Shown: in pieces, positions 55,276-64,000 of the stretch | Position numbering within the stretch: the first letter of the stretch is position 1 | How the letters are laid out: each line of letters opens with the position of its first letter | Origin: Boesenbergia rotunda | Taxonomy: Eukaryota > Streptophyta > Magnoliopsida > Zingiberales > Zingiberaceae | Assembly: GCA_024364735.1 (NCBI GenBank) | Contig: JAGFNQ010000960.1 | Location: 550,441 to 614,440 of the forward strand | DNA: 64,000 nt | Direction of reading: 5' to 3' | Program-made: the position numbers and the translations under genes | Notes under the pieces: generated by a model | The model's database searches: none | Told to the model about the DNA's origin: nothing | Seen by the model: the letters and a program-made list of their open reading frames with translations, nothing else

Positions 55276-56769
55276 CATACTTCGATTTGATTCAGCGACG
55301 CGGACTAAAGTAGACGGAGTGGAGAAGGCGAGCCGGAGAGACGGGGGCTTCCGGGTCGGGTTCCCTTAACGGGTTTAGAAATTTCAGTGAAATACAGTTC
55401 CACCACTCTGTTTATGAGCATCTCGAATACGATCCGGGTCGAATACGGACCCGTTTAAGATTAACGGGTCCAATCAAAGCTGGAGCGGAGCAAGTTTAAT
55501 TGGTCTCGGTTTTATTTATTTAATATTGAGAGAATTCCTCCCTATCCAATAGGGTACTCCTGCTAAGCATGTGCTATGATTGGTAATTGAGGGAACTAAT
55601 TTGTTTGGTGCAAAAGCGGGGAATACATTATGAGAGCGTTTGAGTAGCCTTATTTATCTTTCTATCTTGGAAAACAATAAATGACAAACCACTTAACCAC
55701 TTTGTTTTAGTTCTTCGTTCAAAAGTTTCTTGTTTTTTTTTCTATTTTTACTTTATAAGATATTTTGAGTTGTTAATATTTGAATGTTTGTCCATATCTG
55801 TCTAAATAAAAACTTACAAATAAATATTTAATTTTTAACTATGTTGCACAAGTTAGGTCCAACCATCTGTGAATAATGATTAAAGGCGAGTTACTCTATA
55901 TGGTTATAAATCACATTTAATGTTCTGTGATTATTAGTGCTAGATTAAATTAGCTACATCCAAATGCTTTGATTATTACACAAACACAAAGAAATATAAA
56001 TTAATAGTAGGAGTGTTCATGTGTTAAAGGTTAGGTTTTGTTGTAAACATTCAATAGAAATAAAAATATATAACATTGAATAGTATTATTAAGAACTTTT
56101 TCCTTTAATGGAAAGTAGACCTGAGAATGTTGGTTGTCATAATGGACTTCCATGTCTATTTTTCTGATGTACCAGAAAATTTTTATGAGTTGAATCGGTA
56201 GTCTCAAATTTGGCGTTACCGGATATCATTAATATTTTTCTTATAAATATGGACTTACTAGATTGATTAGATTGTTTTTTTGTTTTTTGATATTCTAAAT
56301 ATCCAAGCTTCATCCTAATTATTTATGGAGGTACGTCTTCTCATATTTTGTCTATGGGATAAATCTAAAGCATAATTTATATACATTTAAAGTCAACTTC
56401 TAAAATATTTGTAAAAAAATTTCTAAAATATTCATCTCTACTAAAATTTGAATTTTGATTTTGATTTATTTGTTTCCTTAAATATTTTATCAGGTATCCC
56501 AAGGGTGACTAGATAATCTAATTTACTTAAAAGTGTAAGGGTGAATATATGGTGTCTCCAAATTTAAATTTTCATGTACATCAAACATTACCAGAGGTAG
56601 GCATGTGTCTGTTCGCGTGTGATAATCATGTCAAATTATAATTACAACAAAATAATAATATAACCAAGATTGCACTAATTTTTTTTTATAATCTAAGTAC
56701 TTAGTTTTTATGATCCGACTAATTCAGAAGGTGATCGACTCAACTTCATAAAATTTTTCATCGGCTACG
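55276..56769. other. Upstream region of SCAB1
   Basis: The first 200 bases are GC-richer and contain CCCGACCCGG-like motifs. The rest is AT-rich with no open frame of interest. The SCAB1 promoter must lie in the first part on the minus strand, but no specific element is claimed. Confidence 0.5.
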
Positions 56770-56782
56770 AGGATAAATCTAG

Positions 56783-57011
56783 ACAAAAGACGAAATCGCT
56801 CGCCCCCAGCGCCCCCGCCGCACTCGTCCCAAGGCCATCACGAAGGAGGTAAATCACGGTCCCCGGAGTAATTAGTGCACAGTTGGGCCGAGAATTGATA
56901 CACCAAACGCCCAGAGTTTTAATCCAGTGCACCTCGCGCGACTCGAACCCAGGACCTCTTAGACAACACCCCCATGCACTAACCACTCCATATTCCCATG
57001 GGGTCGTTACA
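56783..57011 (-). mobile_element. tRNA-derived SINE with 13-bp target duplication
   Basis: On the minus strand an A-box-like TGGTTAGTGCATGG is followed about 30 bases later by the B-box-like GGTTCGAGTC, the internal RNA polymerase III promoter of tRNA-type SINEs. AGGATAAATCTAG occurs on both sides (56770-56782 and 57012-57024), a 13-bp target duplication. The 3' end is T-rich (TTTTGT), as in some plant SINEs. Length is 229 bp. Frames inside are not genes. Confidence 0.82.
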
Positions 57012-57024
57012 AGGATAAATCTAG

Positions 57025-57540
57025 GACGCGCAAGTGGCTGTTGACATGCCATCCTAACATCACCAGTAGTTTGAGTGTTTACCAGTATCGTGTCCTGCGG
57101 CAACAAGATTGTACTAATTTTTGCACAAAAAAAAATAATCATACATTGACCTCGAACACCTAACACGGTTGGTCTTATAATCAATTGTAGAGAGGTTCAT
57201 CAGGAAATCGAATAAGTCGTTATATAAAAGGGTAATTTTTTACTGACTTTGTTGAGAATCAACTAATTTCTAATAAGATTATACTAATAAAAAGGTATAT
57301 CCTACCCAGAGCTGATCTAAAAAATATAGAGGGAGGCTTATATAAGTACATAGATAACACGTGTATGGTGGGGTCGAAAATGCAAATCATCACTTTTTGA
57401 GAATCACCCTAGATCATTATGTAAAAATGTCATACATCCATCATCTGTGCTACGCCTTAGTAGCTACAAGAGTATACTAATGTATCTATGTGAGTAGTTT
57501 GAAGATTTCATTCCTATTTAGGACCTACTAGTGCATTTGG
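57025..57540. other. Non-coding DNA between SINE and Mutator-like element
   Basis: AT-rich. No gene or repeat was recognised. Confidence 0.5.
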
Positions 57541-57740
57541 TGTGACCCCCACAAATCTACTACGGCAATTTACCAAAGGGCGTATCCAACTATTCGTAAT
57601 TACCGAAAGGAGTACCATGGTTTCTATTATACCAAAGGGCGCATCCTATATAGTGAAGTTACTTTTATACCCCTCCCGCCAAAGAATGGTTTTATCAAAC
57701 ACATTTTCGAGACAACCGAACCACTTTATCAATAAAATAT
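57541..57740. repeat. Possible terminal region of the Mutator-like element
   Basis: ACCAAAGGGCGTATCC (57571) and ACCAAAGGGCGCATCC (57632) repeat within 80 bases, in a style seen at ends of plant Mutator-like elements. The partner end would lie beyond the window, so this is inference from position. Confidence 0.35.
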
Positions 57741-57883
57741 TAATTTGTGGTTCGGATAGGTAGCAGTCGAATTTTTCTCAGCCAATATATATATGTGAAA
57801 TGATTTGCACAAGTCGAATGATCACGAATGTACGTATATATTGCTTCCTTGCACAACTCGATTCATCACCAAAGCACCTGAGG

Positions 57884-57985
57884 AAAATAGGTTGTCGAAG
57901 GAGAAAAAGGAAGCAACAAAATAGGTTGTCGAAGGAGAAAAAGGAAGCAACAAAATAGGTTGTCGAAGGAGAAAAAGGAAGCAAC
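57884..57985. repeat. 34-bp tandem repeat, three copies
   Basis: Three identical 34-base units (AAAATAGGTTGTCGAAGGAG and the purine-rich remainder) start at 57884, 57918 and 57952. The perfect identity suggests recent expansion. Confidence 0.9.
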
Positions 57986-58149
57986 AGATTGGTAACTAAG
58001 AGAAATAGGAATGTACGTATGATTGTCATCTTTGATATGGTATCAGATATAGTTTTAATCAAGTTAAACTCTTTGTACTATTTTTATTTTGGAGGATGCT
58101 TAGGGTGATATGCATTACATGATATCAGGCCCTGAGAGTGCATGATGTC

Positions 58150-58432
58150 ATTAGATTTCAGGCAATAGGAGAGGCTGAAAAATTTTATTTCAGGCCCTCG
58201 GAGGGACTGAAATAAAAGAAATTCAGGCCCTCCCAGGATCTGGCCTGAATTTATTTTATTTCAGGTCCAGGGAGGGGCTGAAATCAAATGATTTCAGGCC
58301 CTCCCTGGGCCTGAAATGTAATGATTCAGGCCCGGAGTGGGCCTGAAAGGAAATGATTTCAGGCCCTGGTAGGGCCTGAAATCAAATCTCTGGGCCTGAA
58401 TCAAATGATTTCAGGCCCTCAGGGGCTCCTAG
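58150..58432. repeat. Array of TTTCAGGCCC palindromes upstream of transposase
   Basis: ATTTCAGGCCC and GGGCCTGAAAT-type halves alternate through about 280 bases with variable spacers. They are less regular than the arrays downstream. They lie just before the transposase frame. Confidence 0.8.
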
Positions 58433-58485
58433 GGCCTTTATTATCAATTTTAAAGTTTGATAAAGTTAATTGTAATTTTTTTCAG

Positions 58486-60635
58486 GGATGATAATGTTGT
58501 TGACGAAATTCTCTCTGAGATATGGAATACTCTTGATGATAATGTGGCTACGGGGAAAGGATTAGAAATAACTAGTAATAATATTCCATTATCTTCCCAG
58601 TATGGTGATAATAGCATTACAAGGAATTTGGCAATTGATCTAAATGAAGAAGCAAATAATTTAGAAGATGAGGGTTTGAATTCTTCGACAAGAGTAGTTG
58701 AAATCTTTCAGCCAACCTGGAGTGGGGAGGAAGAAATTGAAATCCGGAATGCAGAAGAATTTGTACCCAGTACAAGTGTACTAGAATTCCAAACTGATGA
58801 TATGCAGATTGAGCAATATGAATTCCCCCCAGATCAGTACAGTGACCTAGAGGAGGAGTTTCCATTAGCTGAAGATCCATATATTTTGAATTCTCGATTG
58901 CTTGCTGGGCCAATTCGAGAGCTAGAGGCAAGAGATGAGCATGAATTTTTTGTGGGGCAGATATTTCCATCTAGAGAAGAATTCAAGAATGCACTTGTTA
59001 AACATGCGATGGTTAAGCATATGAGATATAACCCAGTTGACACCCAGAAAAACAGAGTTAAAGCAGTGTGTTTTAACCAACCATGTACATGGAGAGTAGT
59101 AGGAAGGGGGGAAGTAGAGTTCACTGTTACAAAATATATAAAGGAACACCAATGTCAAAGTGTTAGGGAAAGTGTTGATCATCATGCATGCTCTTCATCA
59201 TTTGTTGCTTCTTTTGTTGAAGAGCAATTTCTTCATAATGAACAATACAAACCAAGTATGATTATTTCAGATATTAAAGCTAGATTTGGAGTGACGATAT
59301 CATACAAAAAAGCATACATAGCTAGGGAGAAAGCATTGAAAAAGGTTGTTGGAGATTATGATGAGGCATACAGAGATCTCCCACAATATCTGCGTGAGTT
59401 AAGAGCTAGAGATCCTGAAACTTATGTGGCACTATGCACGAATGGTGACAATCAGTTCCAGAGGTGTTTTTGGGTTTTTGGTGCTTGCCGAAGGGTGTTC
59501 AGGTCTTATTTGCGTAGACTTATCGGAATTGATGCGACACACCTAAGAGGAAAGTATCCAGGAGTATTGTTGATTGCAACGACGATTGATGGTAATGACA
59601 ATGTTCTCCCAGTTGCCTTTGCAATAGCTGAAGTAGAATGTGGGTCTGCTTGGGAGTGGTTTTTGGATCATACAAAGAAGTTTTTTTGTTGTTGATGATC
59701 ACTCACTCACCATAGTATCAGATAGACATCGGGGCATTATATCAGCAGTCAGAAAAGTATTCACAAACGCGCATCATGCTTTTTGTTGCCACCACATGTC
59801 TTGTAATATGGTAACTGATACTGGAAGTAGAGCTGGTGTAGGTTTGTTTTGGGCAGCAGCACGAGCCAACACAACACTCCAATATGATATGATAATGCAG
59901 ACAATGCTCGAAAAACATCCAGATGCTCATAAGTGGCTTCAGAACATTGACCCTAAAAGGTGGGCAAATGCACACTTTACTGGGAGAAGGTACAGAATGC
60001 TTACCACGAATTGTATGGAGAGCTTGAATGCTTTGTTTAAGTCTACACGTGAGCTTCCCATAAATAGGTTAATTGATAATACAAGAAGAAAGGTAGCTTA
60101 ATGGTTCTATAATCGTAGAGAGGAAGTTTCCAAATGACATGTTGCTTTGACACCTCATGCTACAAAAGAAATGGAATCAAGGAGAGAGAAAGCTAGAGCT
60201 TATAAGGTTCACCCTTACTCTCAATCAGAAATGGAGGTAGAAACATGGGGCACTTCATACATTGTTGATTTCGAAAAAAACTTTTGTTATTGTGGGGAGT
60301 TTCAAATTTCAGGACTCCCTTGCTCACATGCTATAGCTGTAATAGTTCACAGGAATATCGATACACTCCGATATTGTGAGCATTATTTTTATTCTGAAAC
60401 TTGGAAGTGGGTTTACATGGATCGTATTTACCCTTGTAGAAGCAAGCAGTTTTGGCCTAGTGGAGTAAACAACATTACAGTTCGATGTCCCCGTAGCCTT
60501 GTGCAGCCTGGTAGACGAAAGAAGGCACGGATTGAGTCAAGACACAATGGCAAGGTGAAACTTAAATGCAGCTGGTGCAAACAACTTGGCCATAATAAAA
60601 GGACATGTAGAATGCCGCCAGCCCCAAGGTCTTGA
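58486..60635 (+). pseudogene. Mutator-like (MULE) transposase, broken
   Basis: TTTTTTCAG at 58477-58485 looks like an acceptor, so an upstream exon is likely. The protein has an acidic N-terminus, a MuDR-type DNA-binding zinc region (C.FNQPCTWRV...HQC, about 59070-59160) and the MULE catalytic core with IGIDATHLRGKY (about 59524) and IVSDRHRG (about 59713). The CCHHMSC motif follows, then a SWIM zinc finger CYCGEF..GLPCSHA (about 60288-60330) and a C-terminal CCHC knuckle CSWCKQLGHNKRTC. Lesions are a frameshift in the T run at about 59685 and in-frame stops TAA 60099-60101 and TGA 60135-60137. Length fits a full transposase. It would cut and join the element's ends if intact. Confidence 0.9.
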
Positions 60636-61309
60636 GTTAATTGGTTTATGAATTGCAGAAATTTTCTGATGGAAGTGTTTATTTTGTAAGGAGGATAACT
60701 GAATGTATAGTATTCTTTAAAAAAACTAGTTGTTAATGTTGTGACTTATAGAAGTATTTCAATATTATGATACATTTTACCTTGTGTTATAAGCAGAATA
60801 TATCAGAATCGAATTCGTATCATTTGTAAACCCAAAATAATGTTATTTCAGGAACTTGAAGTCCTGAAGTCCTGTGTTTTCTGAAAATCTGTTGTTTAAC
60901 CACCTCTGATTTTTTGCTTTGTTAAATGAGTGTTGTGTGCCAACTGATACTGTATCAACACAGTTTTAGATAATAATTAGGACTTTGTTTGGAGACGAAA
61001 AATAGCATATCCTAGCTAAAATACCAATAATTAGGTAAAGTCTGAGAACTGATAATGAGGTTTGAAAAATCCAAATATGCTAGGTCCATCATACAAACCT
61101 CCTGATGTGCCAAATTCTGATAATATGAGGTTTTGATGTTAATGGAATTCAATTGTGGTGTGCAATGTGTATTTAGGTACTCTCCTTCTTGTTTATCTTT
61201 TAAAAATGTGGTCACAACATGTTCATTTATTTAAAAGATTGGCGTATAAAAATTTAATCATACTGTAAATAATTTTTTTGCAACCAGAGGCGTGGGCTTG
61301 AAACAATAT

Positions 61310-61564
61310 GTTTTAGGCCCAGCTTGGGCCTGAAATGATAGCATTTCAGGCCCAGTGTGGGCCTGAAATAACTCATTTCAGGCCCAAGCTGGGCCTGAAA
61401 TAACTCATTTCAGTCCCAGATAGGGCCTGAAATAATATCATTTCAGGCCCTTCTTGGGCCTGAAATACTAGCATTTCAGGCCCAGTGTGGGCCTGAAATA
61501 AATCATTTCAGGCCCCCTCTGGGCCTGAAATAATGTCATTTCAGGCCCACCGTGGGCCTGAAAT
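61310..61564. repeat. Eight-unit GGGCCTGAAAT palindrome array, copy A
   Basis: Eight units of about 32-33 bases. Each is ATTTCAGGCCC, a spacer of 4-6 bases and GGGCCTGAAAT, so each can fold into an 11-bp hairpin. Units are separated by short AT-rich links. One unit has a CAGTCCC variant. Confidence 0.9.
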
Positions 61565-61755
61565 CAAAATACTTCCCTAAAAAATTACTGATGTAATTGA
61601 CAACAATTACAGTTTAAAGATTAGAGATTACAAAAAAACCATGGATCGAAAGAAATGATCCATTGATTTCAATATCAATTACATACATTATAACTACAAA
61701 TATACAATGTTTGTAATTACACTTACATATATGGATTGTAGCAACAAAAAAAAAA

Positions 61756-61903
61756 TTACAGATTTAGAGGACAGAACTTGTCTCTCATTATTTTGTATCC
61801 CAACTGAAAACGATAAGGGTTCATTTGTTTTTGGCTATTTTTGGTAGATCGTTGAAAGACCATACTTTCAGCAAACAGCATGATGAAGAAAGCACAATCC
61901 AAC
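61756..61903 (-). pseudogene. Duplicate last exon of Ulp1-like protease, copy A
   Basis: On the minus strand, after TTTCAG, the frame LDCAFFIMLFAESMVFQ... runs to a stop at 61758-61756. It contains the DC motif of the C48 protease active site. It is a copy of 63516-63369 with several differences. It has no upstream exons beside it, so it is an orphan. Confidence 0.75.
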
Positions 61904-61945
61904 CTGAAACAAGCATTATGAGTCAGTGTTGTTAGCATATAAATT

Positions 61946-62358
61946 AAAGATGTGACAGAATATTCTATATTTACCTATAAGATGTGACAGAATAGATCAT
62001 TTGATACACAACAGGGCAGCAACTAGCACACAACAGTGCATTGTCAGTTATTATATCTGACCGTATCACTTGGTACACAATAGTGCAGCAACTGGATTTG
62101 AATAAACATCACTCAATTGTTTTGTTTTTGTTGACAATATATTATATAGAATAACAACATCTACATAATCATAACAACATCGACATAATGAGATTTTTCT
62201 ATACAAATGGAGGTCAATCGACAGCAATGGATTTTTACATCACCAATACAACATTCAGATTATCTCAAGTTTTACAAAACATGTCCCTCAGAATATTAAC
62301 TGTCAGCTCAAATCTGATTCTACTCGTGTCTCCTTGTTTGAAATCCATCTTCACATCG
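61946..62358. other. Unique spacer between duplicated blocks
   Basis: AT-rich. The phrase CACAACAG.GCAGCAACT recurs in variants near 62005 and 62078. No gene was seen. Confidence 0.5.
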
Positions 62359-63558
62359 AACTAGTTGTTAATGTTGTGACTTATAGAAGTATTTCAATAT
62401 TATGATACATTTTACCTTGTGTTATATGCAGAATATATCAGAATTAAAGTTGTATCATTTGTAAACCCAAAATAATGTTATTTCAGGAACTTGAAGTCCT
62501 GTGTTTTCTGAAAATCTGTTGTTTAACCCCCTCTGATTTTTTTTGTTAAATCATTGTTGTGTGGCAACTGATACTGTATCAACACAGTTTTAGATAATAA
62601 TTAGGATTTTGTTTGGAGATGAAAAATAGCATATCCTAGCTAAAATACCAATAATTAGGTAAAGTCTGAGAACTGATAATGAGGTTTGAAAAATCCAAAT
62701 ATGCTAGGTCCATCATACAAACCTCCTGATGATAATATGAGGTTTTGATGTTAATGGAATTCAATTGTGGTGTGCAATGTGTATTTAGGTACTCTCCTTC
62801 TTGTTTATCTTTTAAAAATGTGGTCACAACATGTTCATTTATTTAAAAGATTGGCGTATAAAAATTTAATCATACTGTAAATAATTTTTTTGCAACTAGA
62901 GGCGTGGGCTTGAAATAATATGTTTCAGGCCCAGCTTGGGCCTGAAATGATAGCATTTCAGGCCCAGTGTGGGCCTGAAATAACTCATTTCAGGCCCAAG
63001 CTGGGCCTGAAATAACTCATTTCAGTCCCAGATAGGGCCTGAAAAAATATCATTTCAGGCCCTTCTTGGGCCTGAAATACTAGCATTTCAGGCCTAGTGT
63101 GGGCCTGAAATAAATCATTTCAGGCCCCCTCTGGGCCTGAAATAATGTCATTTCAGGCCCACCGTGGGCCTGAAATCAAAATACTTCCCTAAAAAATTAT
63201 TGATGTAATTGACAACAATTACAGTTTAAAGATTAGAGATTACAAAAAAACCATGGATCGAAAGAAATGCTCCATTGATTTCAATATCAATTACATACAT
63301 TATAACTACAAATATACAATGTTTGTCATTACACTTACATATATGGATTGTAGCAACAAAACAAAAAATTACAGAGTTTGCTTCCAGAACTTGTCTCTCA
63401 TTATTTTGTATCCCACCTGAAAATGATAAGGTTTCATTTGTTTTTGGCTAAAATTGGTAGAGCGTTGAAAGACCAAACTTTCAGCAAATCGCATGATGAA
63501 GAAAGCACAATCTAACCTGAAACAAGCATTATGAGTCAGTGTTGTTAGCATATAAATT
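62359..63558. repeat. 1.2-kb direct duplication, copy B
   Basis: This is the second copy of 60724-61945. Its right end is continuous with the remaining Ulp1-like exons. This suggests that copy B is the original place and that copy A arose from it. Confidence 0.9.
62922..63176. repeat. Eight-unit GGGCCTGAAAT palindrome array, copy B
   Basis: The same eight units as copy A, in the same order and with only a few substitutions. The array was therefore duplicated as part of the 1.2-kb block, not formed twice. Confidence 0.9.
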
Positions 63559-64000
63559 CAAGCATGGAAGATTAGGTAGTGTTAAACCAAAATACAAAAA
63601 ACATTAGCTTACGATCTGCTTTGGGTGGGTCCTTGTACTACAATTTGATTAAACTCTTTCCCCGATATTTCTGGCAAACCTTTATTCCAATTCAAATAAT
63701 ATGACCAGTTCAAATTTTTGAAAAACGCCACCTACATAGAAATTACATTAGTCAAAATTCTAGCTCATCACATAGTTTTTGTAAACGTTTATATATCAAA
63801 TAGAAAACTTACAGTTTTTTCATATTTGGCTGTGTACCCTTCTGTGGCGCCGAGAGAATTATAATGAAGGAAACTACTTTCCTCCAGGTCAATAATCAAT
63901 AGATGTCAGTGATCATCTGCATTATTTAGAGGACAGAAGATATATCTAATTGGCTTATTTGTATCAGTAGCAATTGTTTGTTCAAATGCTGCAGCATGTA
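63369..64000 (-). pseudogene. Ulp1-like (C48) cysteine protease, 5' part outside window
   Basis: Three exons on the minus strand: 64000-63813 (partial), 63731-63613 and 63516-63369, joined by GT-AG introns in consistent phase. Motifs are FCPLNNADDH, HLLIIDLEESSFLHYNSL, VQGPTQSRS and LDCAFFIMRFAES. They fit the His, Asp/Asn and Cys regions of Ulp1-type SUMO proteases. A TGA replaces the usual Trp between the two His residues (about 63942-63940), and the Asp site reads Asn. Ulp1 domains are known passengers of the Kaonashi-type MULEs. It converges on the MULE transposase. The N-terminal part lies beyond the window. Confidence 0.75.

Larger units (their letters stand above)
60724..61945. repeat. 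1.2-kb direct duplication, copy A
   Basis: It matches 62359-63558 closely, with small indels. It contains a palindrome array and one copy of the last exon of the Ulp1-like protease on the minus strand. Confidence 0.9.

Noticed and set aside
56783..57011. Possible tRNA gene
   Set aside because: A and B boxes exist, but the sequence cannot form a tRNA cloverleaf with acceptor stem in the usual length, and a 13-bp target duplication marks it as a SINE.
56765..57184. 139-codon minus-strand frame
   Set aside because: It spans a SINE and its target duplications. The SINE has pol III boxes and is not protein coding.
58617..59185. Minus-strand frames opposite the transposase
   Set aside because: They are shadows of the MULE transposase, which has clear domains on the plus strand.
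61310..63176. CRISPR-like array
   Set aside because: The units are palindromes with very short variable loops and no unique spacers, and the genome is a plant's.

Overview
The window is nuclear DNA of a flowering plant with a repeat-rich genome. It has split genes with GT-AG introns, Ty3/gypsy elements of the Tat and Athila types, a Mutator-like element, a tRNA-derived SINE and MITEs. The GC-rich Tat element and the overall repeat style look monocot-like, but the sequence alone does not fix the species. One assembly gap lies at 2733-3684.

The only host gene that looks intact is on the minus strand. It is an orthologue of SCAB1 (stomatal closure-related actin-binding protein 1). I assembled it from 12 coding exons between 54670 and 15563. 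All junctions are GT/AG, all phases agree, and the product is 487 residues. Its second coding intron is about 32.8 kb (21253-54096) and is packed with transposable elements. A probable 5' UTR intron lies at 54691-55160.

Layout: 1-1785 is a GC-rich LTR-like remnant followed by AT-rich sequence. 1786-13347 is a Tat-type Ty3/gypsy element with LTRs, a frameshifted pol with two RNase H domains, tandem-repeat spacers, and a spliced antisense gene with its own TATA box. 13348-15562 is the 3' flank of SCAB1. 15563-21252 holds SCAB1 exons 12 to 3. Within the giant intron there is a Tourist-like MITE (22888-23103), a minus-strand LTR element with target duplication GGTTT (25280-28635) nested in an older LTR, other MITE-like elements, and a young 17-kb Athila-like retrotransposon (33698-50675, target duplication ACCTT). 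The RNase H-integrase segment of the Athila-like element is repeated four times in tandem. 54097-55262 holds SCAB1 exons 2 and 1 and the 5' UTR.

Upstream of SCAB1 are a SINE with a 13-bp target duplication (56783-57011) and a Mutator-like element. The latter has a broken transposase on the plus strand (58486-60635), a converging Ulp1-like cysteine protease on the minus strand (63369 to the window end), arrays of GGGCCTGAAAT palindromes, and a 1.2-kb direct duplication that copied the last protease exon. The retroelement and transposase genes are all broken. SCAB1 is the gene likely to matter to the plant, and all of these insertions are intronic or flanking with respect to it.
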